A stretch of DNA of 64,000 nucleotides from Mermis nigrescens (taxonomy: Eukaryota; Nematoda; Enoplea; Mermithida; Mermithidae), in NCBI GenBank assembly GCA_036768485.1, contig JAVLUZ010000150.1, forward strand, positions 248,001 through 312,000, given 5' to 3'. Positions 32,700-45,262 of this stretch are shown here, one piece after another; within the stretch, counting starts at the first letter, position 1; each line of letters starts with the position of its first letter. The translations under genes were made by a program, and so were the position numbers. Below the pieces are notes generated by a model. It made no database searches and was not told where the DNA came from. It was given only the letters and a program-made list of their open reading frames with translations.

Positions 32700-33906
32700 C
32701 ACACCTGGGCGTGGGAAGTTTTGGGGTATGCACCCCCCCCCCGAGAAACCAAAATACCCCCCCTATCCCAGAAACCGAAATACCTCCCCAGAATTCACTT
32801 TTCGAAAATTTTTTTTGTTTTTTTTCGCAATTTTTGATACCAATGGGTAGTGCTCGATGAGAAATGGGCTTAAGTTGATTTGGGGGGCACGCCGCCTATC
32901 ATAAAAGTGGTCTAGTGAGAACAATAGCGAGCGCGGTATTAATTATGCCAAGTCGGCCAATTGACCTCTGCGACGCATTGTTTACCAACGGTACATTACA
33001 GTAGCCTTGCCTAGTAGCGATTAAAATTTAAAATGTTCAACTTTTAAGCACTGAATTTAATTGAGATAGTATTAAAATATTTGAACTTCTCGTGAAATTC
33101 CAAGCCAGAATATATATAATTTTGTATGGGTTTCTTCAAGTTCTGAGCACGCCAATTTTGATATCAAAAATTAATGAGCTGAGAGATCAAAGTTTAGAAA
33201 CAAATGAAACTAATTGATGCCTGTTGAACTGTATAACGCCTGGTCACGTGACGCACAATAGCTGTATGAGATGACGGTTGAAGTGCAAAGGTCAAACAAA
33301 CACTATATAATTAGCGTACTTGATGGAAATGTTTAGTTTGTAAAGGTATTTTTCTGCTCGAATTTTCGATCGTTTCTGGTTAGTTTCTTTTCTGGTGATC
33401 ATATAGTTTACGGATTATGTAGTATACGTTTCTAGTGATTATATAGTTTTTTCTGGTGATTATATAGTTTACGGATTAAATACTTTCTTGTTGAAAATTT
33501 TGGTGTAACTATATTTAAAATAAATATATAAAGTTAAATTTATTCTGGTTCAGAGTTGCATGAGGAGTCCAAATATCGCAAAATTATTTAAACCAAATTT
33601 CACCCTTAAAAGTTAGCATTTTAAATTTTAATCGCTAGTAGGCAAGGTTACTGCAACGTACCGTTGGTAAACAATGCGTCGCAGCGGTCAAATAGTTGGC
33701 CGACTCGACGTTATTAATTTCGCGCTCGCTATTGTTCTCATTGGACCACTTTTATGATAGGCGGCGTGCCCCCCCAATCAACGTAAGCCGAGAAATGTTG
33801 AAACATGGTGTTTTTCCGCTATTGATGCCACCATTTTTAAGGCCATTTTTTTGATCATTGAAAAATTTTGCCCTTCCTTCCAGAATTTTGGTGCCGCCCA
33901 CCTATG
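32700..33906 (-). mobile_element. MITE family A copy split by the 923-bp element
   Basis: The two halves, 32700-32866 and 33798-33906, form one reverse copy with flanks GTCAGATG (32692-32699) and GTCTGATG (33907-33914). Confidence 0.8.
32867..33789. mobile_element. 923-bp element with about 185-bp TIRs
   Basis: A perfect 8-bp duplication GAGAAATG flanks it (32859-32866, 33790-33797). Both ends read inward GGCTTAAGTTGATT or GGCTTACGTTGATT, then GGGGGGCACGCCGCCTATC, and match for about 185 bases to GCGATTAAAATTTAAAATG. The middle has no gene. It sits inside a copy of the abundant MITE, cutting it at GATGAGAAA. Long TIRs with an 8-bp duplication could be Mutator-like or hAT-like; I cannot decide. 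Confidence 0.85.
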
Positions 33907-34021
33907 GTCTGATGGCGTTCGAATATTTTTAAGTAACTTTGGTATTATATTTTTTTGCCATTTTCTTTTCAAAGCATTATAAAGGCAGTAGCCAGCTTGC
34001 ATGTAAGTCATATTGAATTGC

Positions 34022-34136
34022 ATTATGATTATTATTATTATTTATATTGTTTATTAATATTATTATTAGTAATTATTAGAATTATTATTTATATTGCTTA
34101 TTACTATTATTGATTATTATATTATTATTATTATTA
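34022..34136 (+). repeat. ATT/TTA microsatellite
   Basis: Interrupted (ATT)n over about 115 bases. A similar short (TTA)n lies at 54453-54476, and (ATTAC)n at 54894-54913. Confidence 0.85.
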
Positions 34137-34798
34137 TTCCATTGAATTAGCAATAAACAAGGCCAACAATAGACAAACCAGTAGGTACTGGCTGCCACAA
34201 CAGCAAATTTTTATAAGTAAATGGGAATTCCAAATCACCCCGAACAAGGACATGCTGATTAATTTAACGTTTCTAATGTGTCTTTGTACATTGCATACAG
34301 ATTAGATATAATAAGAAAGTTATAAATCGGCTATTTCCAAAGTGGCATGGAGTGATTATCAAATACAATATCAGTCGTATCACAATGTACTAGTTGATAC
34401 GTTAACTTGAAAAAGTTGTGTCAATGACATTACGAAATTTAGTTAAAGTTAGCGAGAATTCCTATGAAAAAATAATACTGTTGAAGTTATGAGCAAAATC
34501 TTATTCACATAAAATCTGTCGGATCATAACGCATAATTTTATCAAACAAACAGACCTAAAAGTTTGAGCAATGGTGCGCGCTCTAGCGCATGCAAATTGC
34601 AAACCATCGTATCATCCGAGCAACTTGCGCATCCAGTAAGTTAATCAGATTTAGCCCCCAGACTTGCACCATACATCCAAGAAGAAATTTGTTAGACGTT
34701 TTGAATGTGAGAATGAGGCCGAGGCTACTGTTATGTGCCTGGACCGTGGAAGTTTTGGTTGTTGGGTGTAGAAAAGTGCTGAGCTGGTAGGTTGTAGT

Positions 34799-35068
34799 CA
34801 TACGTGGGCAGCACAGAAATTCTGGGCGGGGACGGTGGGAGTGCAAAATTTTTCGAAGGTCAAAAAATGGCTCTTAAAAGTGGTCGTAGGGCGATAAAAA
34901 CACAATTTTTCGACGTTTCTCACCGAGCACTATCCATTGGCATCAAAAAATCGCGGAAAAAAGCAAAAAAATTTCAAAATTTGAATTCTGGGGGGTATTT
35001 TGATTTCTGGGGGGGGTATTTCGGCTTCTGGGGGGTGCATACCCCCAAACCCCCCACGCCCAGGTGTG
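34799..35068 (+). mobile_element. MITE family A copy, reference-quality
   Basis: Complete forward copy with perfect flanks GTTGTAGT (34791-34798, 35069-35076). A good reference for the ends: CATACGTGGGC and GCCCAGGTGTG, an 11-base imperfect inverted repeat. Confidence 0.9.
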
Positions 35069-35076
35069 GTTGTAGT

Positions 35077-37047
35077 GTTCCAACCGTTGTGACAGTATAT
35101 TGGAATGTAAGTTGTTTCATTGTGGATTTGATGTTTTATTAATAAAAAGCTATCAATTTATTGATCGCCCCTCGTATTTGCGCTGTTCTAGTTACTACAA
35201 TGCCACTTTTTATCAAGTTTTTATTTAACGAGGTTATCCAAATACCTCCCCGCCCAATCGAATCGCATGCGCTTATGATCGAATTTCATCCAGTCGTAAT
35301 ATAAAAGTACATACGTCAAAATGGTCAATAAGGAAGGAGCAATATAAAAAATCATTATCGCGCGCATATTTTTTTGTTTATTTTTATTTAAAGTCGATTT
35401 TTCTTTTGGAAAAAGATGTAAAATTTACATAACGGATGAAGCTATTAAATAATAAAAATAAATCTCTACTTTCAGTGCATAAATGTACGCTGTGCAGAAA
35501 AAATTGACAAATTGAGAATTAAATATGTGGCACTTTATCTGTCTCCTTAGGAAGCACAGAATCGTATATTACATATTTGCGTAAACTTACTTAAGTTTAA
35601 CCTTCAGAATAATCCTAAATCAACGAAAAATTGCTTTGTTGCTTAAAAGGAAGTTCGAAGTTATTTTTTCTTTTGAAAAGTTTTATGCAAAAAACGAGGA
35701 AATTTCAAATTAAGCAAACAGCAAATAATTGAATTTAATATGATTAAGGTAATTGAAGCAGGAGGAATCGAAGCAAATATGAATTTCTCGAATGAAAAAT
35801 GAATCTGTTTAGCATTGATCAACTTTATCTGGGTAATTTCTAAATCATGGTGTTTAACAAAATATTTTCTTTATTTTTGTTTTACAATTTATCTCATTTC
35901 GTTATCCTTTGTATCTCTCCATGCAGCAACAATGAATTCCGCTATGATTTCTTGAATAGGCTTAACTCGCTTTATACTGGGGGAGGGAGTAGAATTCCTT
36001 TCCTTCCAAGACTATGAGTACCACTTGATTGGCGGGGTAACAAAATGGTTTTTGATAAAACTTTTAAGCATGAAGCGATTACGGAAATAATATGTTGATT
36101 GAAATCAGCTGGCGTATATTCTTTGTCTGTTTGTCACGTGCACGATCTAAAGATCTACCGAACCGATTTTTATAAAATAAAATGCTTTGATAAAAATTTT
36201 AGTACGCAACTATTTTGCCGAGAAAATTAAAATTTTTCAAGTTTATGGTGCATTATATTGAAAGAATAGCCGAAATTTGCACATGCTGCCATTCACTAAG
36301 TATTATAGATAAAAAGCTAAGGCAAAATAGTTGCGTCTTTAGTCAGGCTAAATTGCGCCTACTTTGATTTTTGACAGATTTTTCTTGTTCTTGCGGGCTT
36401 AGCGTTTTAAATTTTTAACAAGGGGCAGCCATATTGGAAAAAACTACTGTGTGCTGTATCTGCTTAAATACTTTATGTTATTTATTGTTTAAAAAGAGCA
36501 AAAGAAGAGCTTTCGAATGATTGCTTATTTGTTTGATTAGGATGAATAGAAAAAAATTTCAAAATGGCTGCCATTTGGATTACTGTATCAAAAAATGCAT
36601 TTTCTTTACATTATGATTTATAAGTCTTTAGTCTTTCAAGATAGTCGAAATTCTTTTTAGCCAATTGTTGGAAAATTGAATACTCTTTATACTGAGCTAT
36701 ATCTCAAGTTATGAATCTGTATAGTTCTTTAGATCTAAGCGTTTCAAGTGCAAAATAATTCATGCAACACTGAAACCAAAGTGCTTGATTATCCAGATTG
36801 AAATCCTTTTCTTTGTAGTAGATACCACTTGTCTCCCTAAGATCATTTGCCTTCAATTATTGATCCTTTATCGTTTAAGCAAAGAAGCAGTGATAAATGC
36901 AATGCTTAAAAGCTTGCCAATGTCGTGACTGCGGTACGGGATTAGAATAATCAAAGTTGAACACCATGCAGCCTATGGCAGCAAGCGTATATTTAGTGTG
37001 GCGTTGAAGCAAATACATTTGTGGTTGCGATCGGAACGTTATATAAG
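35077..37047. other. AT-rich stretch left of the gypsy element
   Basis: No gene found. It holds only the family I MITE at 36422. Confidence 0.5.
36422..36578. mobile_element. MITE family I copy
   Basis: GGGGCAGCCATATTGGA at the left, TTCAAAATGGCTGCC at the right, an inverted repeat. Shares AAGAGCTT and TTGTTTGATT with 48186-48348. Confidence 0.55.
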
Positions 37048-38289
37048 TGTAGGTGGTGACCTACACCCACTTGCTTACTTAACCCTAGCTAAAGCTCACG
37101 CGCTCGCGCAAAAGGCGACTTGGGAGTAAGGCCCGGCCTGTCAAGATAGCCCGGCCCTCTACTGCGCGCACCTAGTGAAACTTACTTACTTAACCCCTAT
37201 TTGAGATTAAGTACCTAAATAATGTAAGTTCCCCGGAAACCTAATTGAGGGCTCAAAAAGATTATTATTTAACTTGTTTTGGGACCGAATTCCGGTGCTT
37301 GAAAATATTGAGGGTTCCTAATGTAGTGTAGCACAAGGACAGAAAACAACAGCACGGAAATTCGAACCGAGCCCAATCATCGTTCATTAAATAATTAATT
37401 TTTACAATATTTTTGGACAGAAAGTTATGAAGCAATGAAAAACGCGACAGCATGAAGATGCATGCTGCCGACTGTCGTGTTACGCTAATTGGTTAAAACA
37501 ACACTATAATTACGAGGGCACGTAGCCCGCCAACGGCATACAACTAATGCCGTGAAGGCACACAAATAAACAACAAATGCGCAAGGGCGAAAAAAGCCCG
37601 CCCACTACGTGACGAAATACGACGAGATTTCCCTGCAGCCACACAGGGGAAGAACACAGGGAGACTACGTGTGGAAAAATGCGTCGCACAGAAAAGAAAA
37701 CTGGCACAGCATACAAGCTGGCGAAAAACCGGGAAGCTCAATGTAAAAATGAAAAAATCTTAAAGTGGAGGAATGAATCGTAATAGTCGTCAAAACTGCA
37801 CTCGCACACAGTTTTAAACGATACGAAAAAGAGGCGTATCAAACACGGACAAAGAAACGCGGAATGGATCTACGAGAATAACAATAGGCCTATGGGCAAA
37901 GCTTACGGTAAAGAATGTACAAACGAAATAGACACGAATATGAGACACACACATATGGAGTTTGAACACACGTATGATATGATAGCATACATACCAATTC
38001 GTACTCAAGTCGCATTAAGCTCGAGTGCCCATTTTCCTATCCCGGATTTTTATTGAAAATATGTGTGGGAAAGGAAATGAAGATTTGATAATTTTAAGAG
38101 GGAAGGTGGTCCCGGCGACACACTAAAGCGTTATGCTGAGTGGTCGCGTACGTTCAAATGGAAATTAAGCACGAAATTGAGCATCTAGGGCAAACAGTCA
38201 TCGGAATGCATGTACCAACATAGCACAAAACGAATGGAATTTCGCGTTGAACCAACGCGGCGAAAACGGGGTGTAGAGCCATCTCTACA
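37048..38289 (-). repeat. 3' LTR of gypsy element
   Basis: Starts TGTAGGTGGTGACC and ends CTACA on the plus strand, so it has TG...CA ends on either strand. It aligns along its length to 45263-46466 with many small indels, e.g. CTCACGCGCTCGCGCAAAAG, GAGGGCACGTAGCCCGCC and GAATTTCGCGTTGAACC in both. A purine-rich CCGGGAG lies just inside it on the minus strand, as a polypurine tract should. The many differences between the LTRs suggest an old insertion. Confidence 0.75.
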
Positions 38290-38409
38290 CTCCCGGATAT
38301 CGAGAAAAACTTGCACGCAGTGCAAATTTTTAGGCGCAAAAACGTTTGTGCGCAAACTGGCATTTGTCCGGCTTAGATGCGCAAATCTGCGTGCAGTCAA
38401 GGCGCTTAA

Positions 38410-39380
38410 TCGATTCGTCTCAAGTCTTGTAGATGTCTGAAAAGTTCGAGACAAAACTATGATATTGTCGATGTAAACTAGGCACTTGTTCCAGTTTAGT
38501 CCTGCTAGAACTAATTCCATTAAGCACGAATCTGCTAGCGCATTTTTGAGACCAAAAGGTAACACATTGAATTCGTAGTGACCGACAGGCAAATGAAACG
38601 TTTTTTCCTCGTGACTTTATCTAACGGATTTGCCAATAGACCTGATTTGAGATCTAGCGTAGAAAAATATGCTGCCGATCCTAGAGCATCAAAATAATCT
38701 TCGATTTGAGGTAACGGATACACTTGGGTCTTGAGTCACTTCATTTAGGCAATGATAGTCTACAACTGGACGCAAAGAACCATCCTTTTACCAATTATGA
38801 ATAACGGACTAGCCCATGGGCTTGTAGTTGGACGAATCACTTTATCAGCTAACATTTCATCGATAACTGCTTGCAAATACGCAATGTTCGACGCGATATG
38901 TTTTTCCTGTGATAGGTGGACTATCGCCTGTATCGATATGATGCTTTAGGAGTGGCGTTCGGCCTAAGGGTTCTCCTTTTAAGGCAAAAATTGAAGAGTA
39001 ACGCTGGCACAGATCACGAACCTGCTGTTGCTGATGGGCATTTATTGCCGAACCATTCAAGGCTTTGTTGATTGATGCAAAAAGTTCGGGCGCTCTATCG
39101 TCTGATAGGGCGACATGAGACACGATTTCAGCTTCAGTCGTTAAAGAACCTATGAATTCTCCAATATCTATGGTGATAGGTGATTTAGACGTGTTACAGA
39201 CGCGAAGTGGGAAAACAGGGACTGATGTGTCGATGATAGCTGGTGCGACGAACAGTGATTTGCTTAGCATGAAGTCATTATCAGGTTCGAAAAGAGCAAT
39301 TTCGTCATTGAATTGACCACAACAAACATGTCCGGGCGTCACAACTTCGTGGACGCGGTTGAATGACAATTGATTCGGCA
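38410..39380 (-). pseudogene. Reverse transcriptase remnant (truncated at active site)
   Basis: On the minus strand: a linker with YSSIFALKGEPLGRT and HHIDTGDSPPI, the standard entry to Ty3/gypsy RT; then YPLPQIEDYFDALG, FSTLDLKSG, FNVLPFGLKNA and YIDNIIVLS. The catalytic YxDD reads YIDN. Frames shift near 38,860, 38,725 and 38,590. Past the YIDN box RT ends, and thumb, RNase H and integrase are absent. Confidence 0.75.
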
Positions 39381-39389
39381 ACAGTTACG

Positions 39390-39860
39390 ACGAGCACAAA
39401 CTGGACACGCAGTTTGCGCATCAGGGTTTATGCGTAAATGCTTTTTGTCATTTGCGGATAGTAATTCGACATGAAAACCATTGGCAAAAGCACAATCTTC
39501 GACTGTGTTGACGAAAAGTAAAGCTCGTTTGCAAAAATCGAAGCCTAGAAGCAAATCTTCCGGTAAGTCATCGATGACTAAGACAACAGCCGGAGTGGTT
39601 TGTTCTGCGACTGTGATATGCATGATATAGGTGAAACGCACGGTTGCTGTCATTTTCCAATTCCGTGAACAACATGCGCTGCTTGCTTCGGTGGCAATTT
39701 AAAACCTAAGCGCAGAAAAGCGCTTGTGGTCATCATTGTAACTTGCGATCCTGTGTCAATTAACGCAGGGAGCTTTATTCCGTTGATTTCTGCTAAGATT
39801 GTAGGCAAATTCGTAGATGCATGGCTAACAACGGTTTTATTAGCTGCATCCTGAGTTTTG
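39390..39860 (-). pseudogene. Retropepsin remnant of gypsy element
   Basis: The minus-strand frame has LPALIDTGSQVTMM, the aspartic protease active site with flap-side context. One base out of frame come VVLVIDDLPEDLLLGFDF, resembling the closing LG-D-F strand of retropepsins. The upstream side is cut by the hAT-like insertion at 39872/39873. Confidence 0.7.
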
Positions 39861-39872
39861 ACTTGTGAGGAG

Positions 39873-42500
39873 CAGATCGGACCGAGGGTGCTTTTGGACC
39901 CTCGTCTCGGCCGAGGCGACTTAGAATCCTTGCCTCAGCCGAGGGTAATGCCGAGGGTCAAGCTTATATACCTATACCCATAAATAGTACTCTTAGAATA
40001 TTTTGTGTGCACATGAGCTAGAGAATAATCGTAATATTAAACACTTTATCGAATGTCAAACAATTCATTTTTATTTTCAATAATAGTTGATTAAATGTGT
40101 GAAGGATTTATTGAATAAAGTCAGCAGCATGAAAACATACTTAATTTAACAAGTTGCCTTTGATGAAGACTTGAAAAGTTTATAAAAAATATGGCTGAAC
40201 AAGCACTTAAAAACTTTTATTACTATAAATAAGAAAACAGTGTCGAAGAAATAAACGAACAAACAAAATAAGATAAGTAAAGACAGAACTGTAGCCATTG
40301 TTGTGCTCGCTTTTGCAGTAATGCATATTTAAACACGCTTTTTCAGTCATCCAATTCTGGTGTGGCAGGTAATATGACGGAAACTGCACTGTACTTTCCG
40401 GTCATAGTTTCCCAAGGTCCAGAGATGAGGGAAGGGTGAAATCCCAAAATGGGGACCAGTAAATCAAGTAGTGTCTTTGTATGAGCGAACAAATTTTTGT
40501 AGATATTTTATATAAATATATTTTTAAACATACACATTTTTACGTACTGCCAGTGTGTGACCTGCAACTGCATGCAGTCCTAAACAGTGTTTTTCTGTGC
40601 AAGATTTCTTTTGACGTGTGCAAAGATGGTATCCAAAAGTCTTTGAACATTTTGTAATGCAAATTTTTGTGTACTATTGTAGTACGTAGCAGTAGTGATT
40701 TCAGTGTGGTAAAACAGGGTTTTTTCGACCTCTGGTAGTGTATCTTAGCTAATTCTCTGGCTTCTGAATATTTGACATTACTTTTCCATTCTAAATGCAA
40801 ATTCTACTATTTTAAAGATATAGTAGGACAGACAATTACTGATGCGCCGAAAATTCTCGGAAATTTTAATACTTTTTACAGTTTTTGTCTCTCCAAAAAT
40901 CTTTTGTGTATGTGGATGGTCCTGAACGAAAGATTCTGAACATTATGAAAAACCTTTGCCGAATACAAAAAAACGTGGTCCCTAAATGTGATAACTCTTG
41001 GCTTGAATTTAATTGATAATATTAGTCTCGGCCGAAATTTTTATCAGCTTTTGATGAAATTTACACATAAAATTCGACTGAGAAAGCTAAAAACAACTTG
41101 TACTACAAAATCAGAAATATTACAGATATTGTGATATGCCAATTAAATCTTGTAATAAGCACTGCTCGTGCGTAGAAATCCAATGCACAGATCAGGATAA
41201 ATTAGTCAATTGTTCTCTTTGAACGGCAAAAAAGTGCAAAGTTATCAAATAGTACTTATATTTGCATAAAATTTTTAAAAAACAGTGTAAATAGATACAA
41301 AACATTTTTAAATCTGCATAAAGATGCCTAGATTACACAAAAACTCGATTTTGGAGTGTTTATTTCCCCGCTACCAATCTAAATACAGTGATATTAGCGA
41401 GTGTTTTGGCGCGAAGCGCCGAAATTTTTTTGAAATTTTCCAAAGCTATACTTGAAAAAAGATGTAATAAATATCACTTTGTCCAAGAAAGTATCTTAGA
41501 GCATTGTATAAAAATGGCTCCAAAAAATGCACGAGCCGAAATTGATTTTTGGCAAAACCTGCATTTATTGGCCTTTTTAGGTGCATTTTTGCGATTTTCG
41601 GCCAAAAATTCGCGGATCATTTACCCCCTCTCCCATAAAAATGGCCGAAAACTATACGTAACAGGGGGTTTTGGGAACTCCCCATTTCACCCAGGGCTGG
41701 ACATCCTCCCCTACACCCTTCCCTCCAACGTCAACCCACCCTCCCCACTTTTGGCGTAAACCTGCGCTTTGTTGGCTATTTTAGGTGCTTTTGCCATTTT
41801 GGTCACAAGATTAGAGTCGCTAATCCCCCCTCCTTCTAAAATGGCCAGGGACCCCTGCCCGAAATTTCAAGCCGTTACATGTGTGCCGGAGGAGCCCCTA
41901 CGAAAATTTTGAGCTGCTGCATGCATGCCGTCATAGCGACAGTTTGTCCATCCACTCTTGCATCACATTCAAGAATGCTGAGAATATCAGTTCGCCTGTA
42001 CTCCCAAGAGTCAGCTGCACTTTGGTCACAGCAAAACATCAAACATTCAAAGATGTATTCACAAGGTTTGCACCAAAAATCGTCTGACAGCGACTTGAGC
42101 TCCTGTGCTCCGAGAGGAGGCGTGGTAACCCTCCCTCACTCCCCCTCGAGGAATGTGTGTTTCCAATCCATGCAAGGGAGCAGCGAGAACTAGAAACCAA
42201 GTCATCATACGACGAACAATTTATGTCGGCACTTTGCTGCAGGTAACTTGGTGTAACTGGGTACGCGAGTAAAACCATACAGAACAGCCTATCAGGTGCA
42301 AAGTAGCCCGCAGTACTGCAAGGTGGATATCCAAATAGGTTGAATATTCAACGGCGAGTAGGAGCAAACTCGTTCAACATTAGATTTCGACCCTCGGCGC
42401 CTCGGCACTCTTTAGCTTCGCCCTCGGCGCCGAGGCCGAGGGCTTTCACAGAAAACGCCGGAGGCCGGCCGAGCGCTCAGAGGCCTCGGTCCGATCACTG
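39873..42500 (-). mobile_element. Non-autonomous hAT-like element, copy 2 (inside gypsy element)
   Basis: Inverted relative of 2399-4629. Ends CAGATCGGACCGAGG and CCTCGGTCCGATCACTG are inverted repeats of hAT type. Flanks carry GTGAG on both sides, but an 8-bp duplication is not clean (cttgtgag then three extra bases; ctcgtgag). It separates the gag remnant from the protease remnant, so it landed after the retrotransposon. Confidence 0.75.
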
Positions 42501-42599
42501 CTCGTGAGCGAAGATGGCTTTTCGTAGACCGCTAAACGTTTCTGTAAACAATGACAGCCCTCTAGAGTAGCTTAAGATGCAAAAAGCATGTTCCGAATT

Positions 42600-45021
42600 T
42601 TTCGGAAGTCAATACGACGAAGTTACGATGTTTTCGTTATTAGGATGACAGTGCTGGGTCGGCTGGGGTGGGGAAATGTAACGGTGGGTGTGGAAGATAC
42701 CGCGTACGTAACAGCCGGGGGTTAGAACGCGATAGATTGCCGGGCGGAAATTGTCTATACGCATTATTCGGCTGGCGATAACTCTGAGAATGTTCTGCAA
42801 AACGATTATTTGCAAACATATTTCTTTCATTGTCATAAGTATCGTCGTATTACTGTAAGGATTATGGTAATTCTGGCGGTACCGCAATTTTGCCAAGGAA
42901 TCACGCTCGGACGCCGAAAATCTTGACGGGAGTCATAATTTTGAGACGTAGATGGATACTGTGAGTTTTGAAACACACGAGAATTATACAGAGTACGGTA
43001 GTTTGATCGCCAACAACGATGAATTGCTTTGAAACATTGGCCTGGATCGCTGCGATATCGATTCACATACTCACTCGAATTGTGAGTTTCGCTGTTGCGA
43101 TAATTTTGGTTGCTGTTCTGCTGACACTGGTAACATCAATCTCTGGTGTGGCCTATGTGTTCGCAACACACGCAATATCGCTAGTTGCGCTAAAGCATTA
43201 GATGTCTCTGGACGCGATTGACAAAAAGACGTAGATTGGACGGGGTCTCGATTTTGACTTATACGCTAAACGCCGAAAATTATTTTTTGGCAACATGCTA
43301 CTGGATGCTGCAGCGGCTGTTGCTGGTAAATATGGCGTAGGCTGCTTAGCTGAAGCAAACCGTAGGTTCGCAAACTCTTATGCAACGCGCAGCGTGAAGA
43401 CAACCTCTCGGCCGGGTGCATTCAGGCGCTCTTTGCAAGCTTTTCTCGACATTATCGGATTCATCCCTTTTCTGAGCTGATGACGGAGCGATTTTCTGTA
43501 GTGGTGCTTATCGAGTCAACTTGAATTTCTGGCTGAGCTCGAATGAGCTCTGGTGCATCGCCAAAAAGGTTAGCGTTCACAGACAACTGATGGGTGCTGT
43601 TGTTGCTCGGGAAGAAATCTCATCAAACAATGTATCTCGAGTCAATGGTGACAAAACTCGTGCAATTAATGCTTGCTTGCGTGAGTTCATTAGACTCGCG
43701 AATCGTCATCGGGTAGGGAGCGAAGCCAATTTAGTCGTAATAGGTATTCGAAAAACGATGGCAACATGAATTCCAAGCAATTCGATCTTTCATCGTGTTC
43801 TATGCAGCCGGTCGCTAATCGCCTCAAGTTTCGCGGAAAAATCCAACAAATATCTGTGTTTTTTCACCTTGAAAAAACTTTATTGGCTATTGCAAAATGT
43901 TCTGGAATTTGTTGCAAAAATGGAACTCTATTCATAGAATCGGCTAGGTAGCAAATACCTGTATTCTCTGAGCTGTCAGACGATGTGTCACAGTGGCGAT
44001 GCCGCGTGAACGCCTTGAAGAAGATCTGGCGGACGCCGCGGGACTTTCCGCGGAGAGTCGGCATGCTTGATCAGGATAGTGAACTCTTTCGCTTCTGTTG
44101 ATTCTGAGGTGGATTCGGATCCAGCGGGATCGATGCACCTGTATTTGGCACGAAAATTTGATTCTGCGGTATCATGCATCGCATGAAGTGGCGGTAGTTC
44201 GTGCTCGCCGGATCGGCTTGGTTTGCTGCCTGGCTGAATGGCTGGCGAACGATCGGTACTCGCGCGGAGACAGTGTCAATGGCTTGCAAAACGAGCTAAC
44301 CGTTGCTGTTCAGCGTATACAGGGGACGGCATATGGGGCGCGATAAAATGCGACGCGATTTGCTGGACGAGGAAGCACTGGAATAGACGAACGAACGGAC
44401 TGGCTGCTTGACGCTATGCCGTGCACGCTGCTGAATCCGGAGGCCAGCATTTTGCAAAGCGAAGCAAATGCTGCTGGTCCGCGCTTGTGCAGCGACGCTT
44501 GGGCACCGGTTGTGGCTTCTCAACAGGCTGCAAATCAGGGCTTGCAGAGTTTGCATTTTGCAATTGTGCATGCACATGCTCAACGGCTATACGTGCCTGC
44601 CGGATTTTCTAAATCTTGCTTAGGCGCAAACATCGCATTCGGCGAGATTATTTGGATTGCCATTTTCGGTTATCCGATTCACATTTGTGTCGGAAACTGA
44701 TTGTTGTGGATTAGGGAATCGTCGCTTCATTCAAAATTTGGTATTGAAGAGCAGATATTGCCGCCGCTTTTTGCAACCTGATTATCTATCGGAGAAGTCA
44801 ACACTGCTGTCCTGCGGGCTTGGACGACCTCAGCATTTGATTTGTATTCACAACGTTGTCTCGCGCTTGCACAATTCTTGTGCACTCGGCGCCGCGATTG
44901 GAATCTGAGTCATTGGACACATTTCTAGATGATTTCGGAGTATTAGCCTGCTTAGGCGACTTGTCTGGGGTTTTTCTCCCAGTTTTGGTTATTTTTCCTG
45001 CTGGCTTTTTGCCTGGCATGG
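42600..45021 (-). pseudogene. gag remnant of gypsy element
   Basis: On the minus strand an ATG at about 45021 opens a Lys/Pro-rich start (MPGKKPAGKITKTG) and a Ser/Asn-rich stretch. Open pieces in all three frames follow, then a zinc knuckle near 43,190-43,140 (CVCCEHIGHTRD followed by a stop where the last Cys should be near). Downstream are Gln/Asn/Arg-rich pieces. Many stops and frameshifts; no product expected. Confidence 0.6.
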
Positions 45022-45262
45022 CATGACAATAGAGATTAGGATCAGGACAAAAATTTATGTCACAACCCCAACTCTTGACCAATAAAAAATATGCACACGA
45101 ACACAATAGAGTCAAAAATGCACACAAACAGTGAAATGTTAAGAATGCACACAAACACAATATGATTGACAAGCAAAGTGGAAAAAAGTCTCGGAAAATT
45201 TTTAGGCAGAAAATGAAATGATGTTAGCTCGGCCGGTCGTCGTGAATGACCTCAAATGTAAG

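Larger units (their letters stand above)
32128..34465 (+). repeat. Direct repeat pair of about 300 bp
   Basis: 32128-32400 and 34141-34460 align with many differences: TTGAATCAGCAATAAAC / TTGAATTAGCAATAAAC, TAATAAGAAAG-type text, ATACAGATTA, TTGCGAAATTTAGTT / TTACGAAATTTAGTT. Origin unknown; the copies lie outside the TE borders between them. Confidence 0.6.

Noticed and set aside
38185..38592. Intact reverse transcriptase
   Set aside because: Frame breaks, a YIDN active site and loss of everything downstream show a dead copy.
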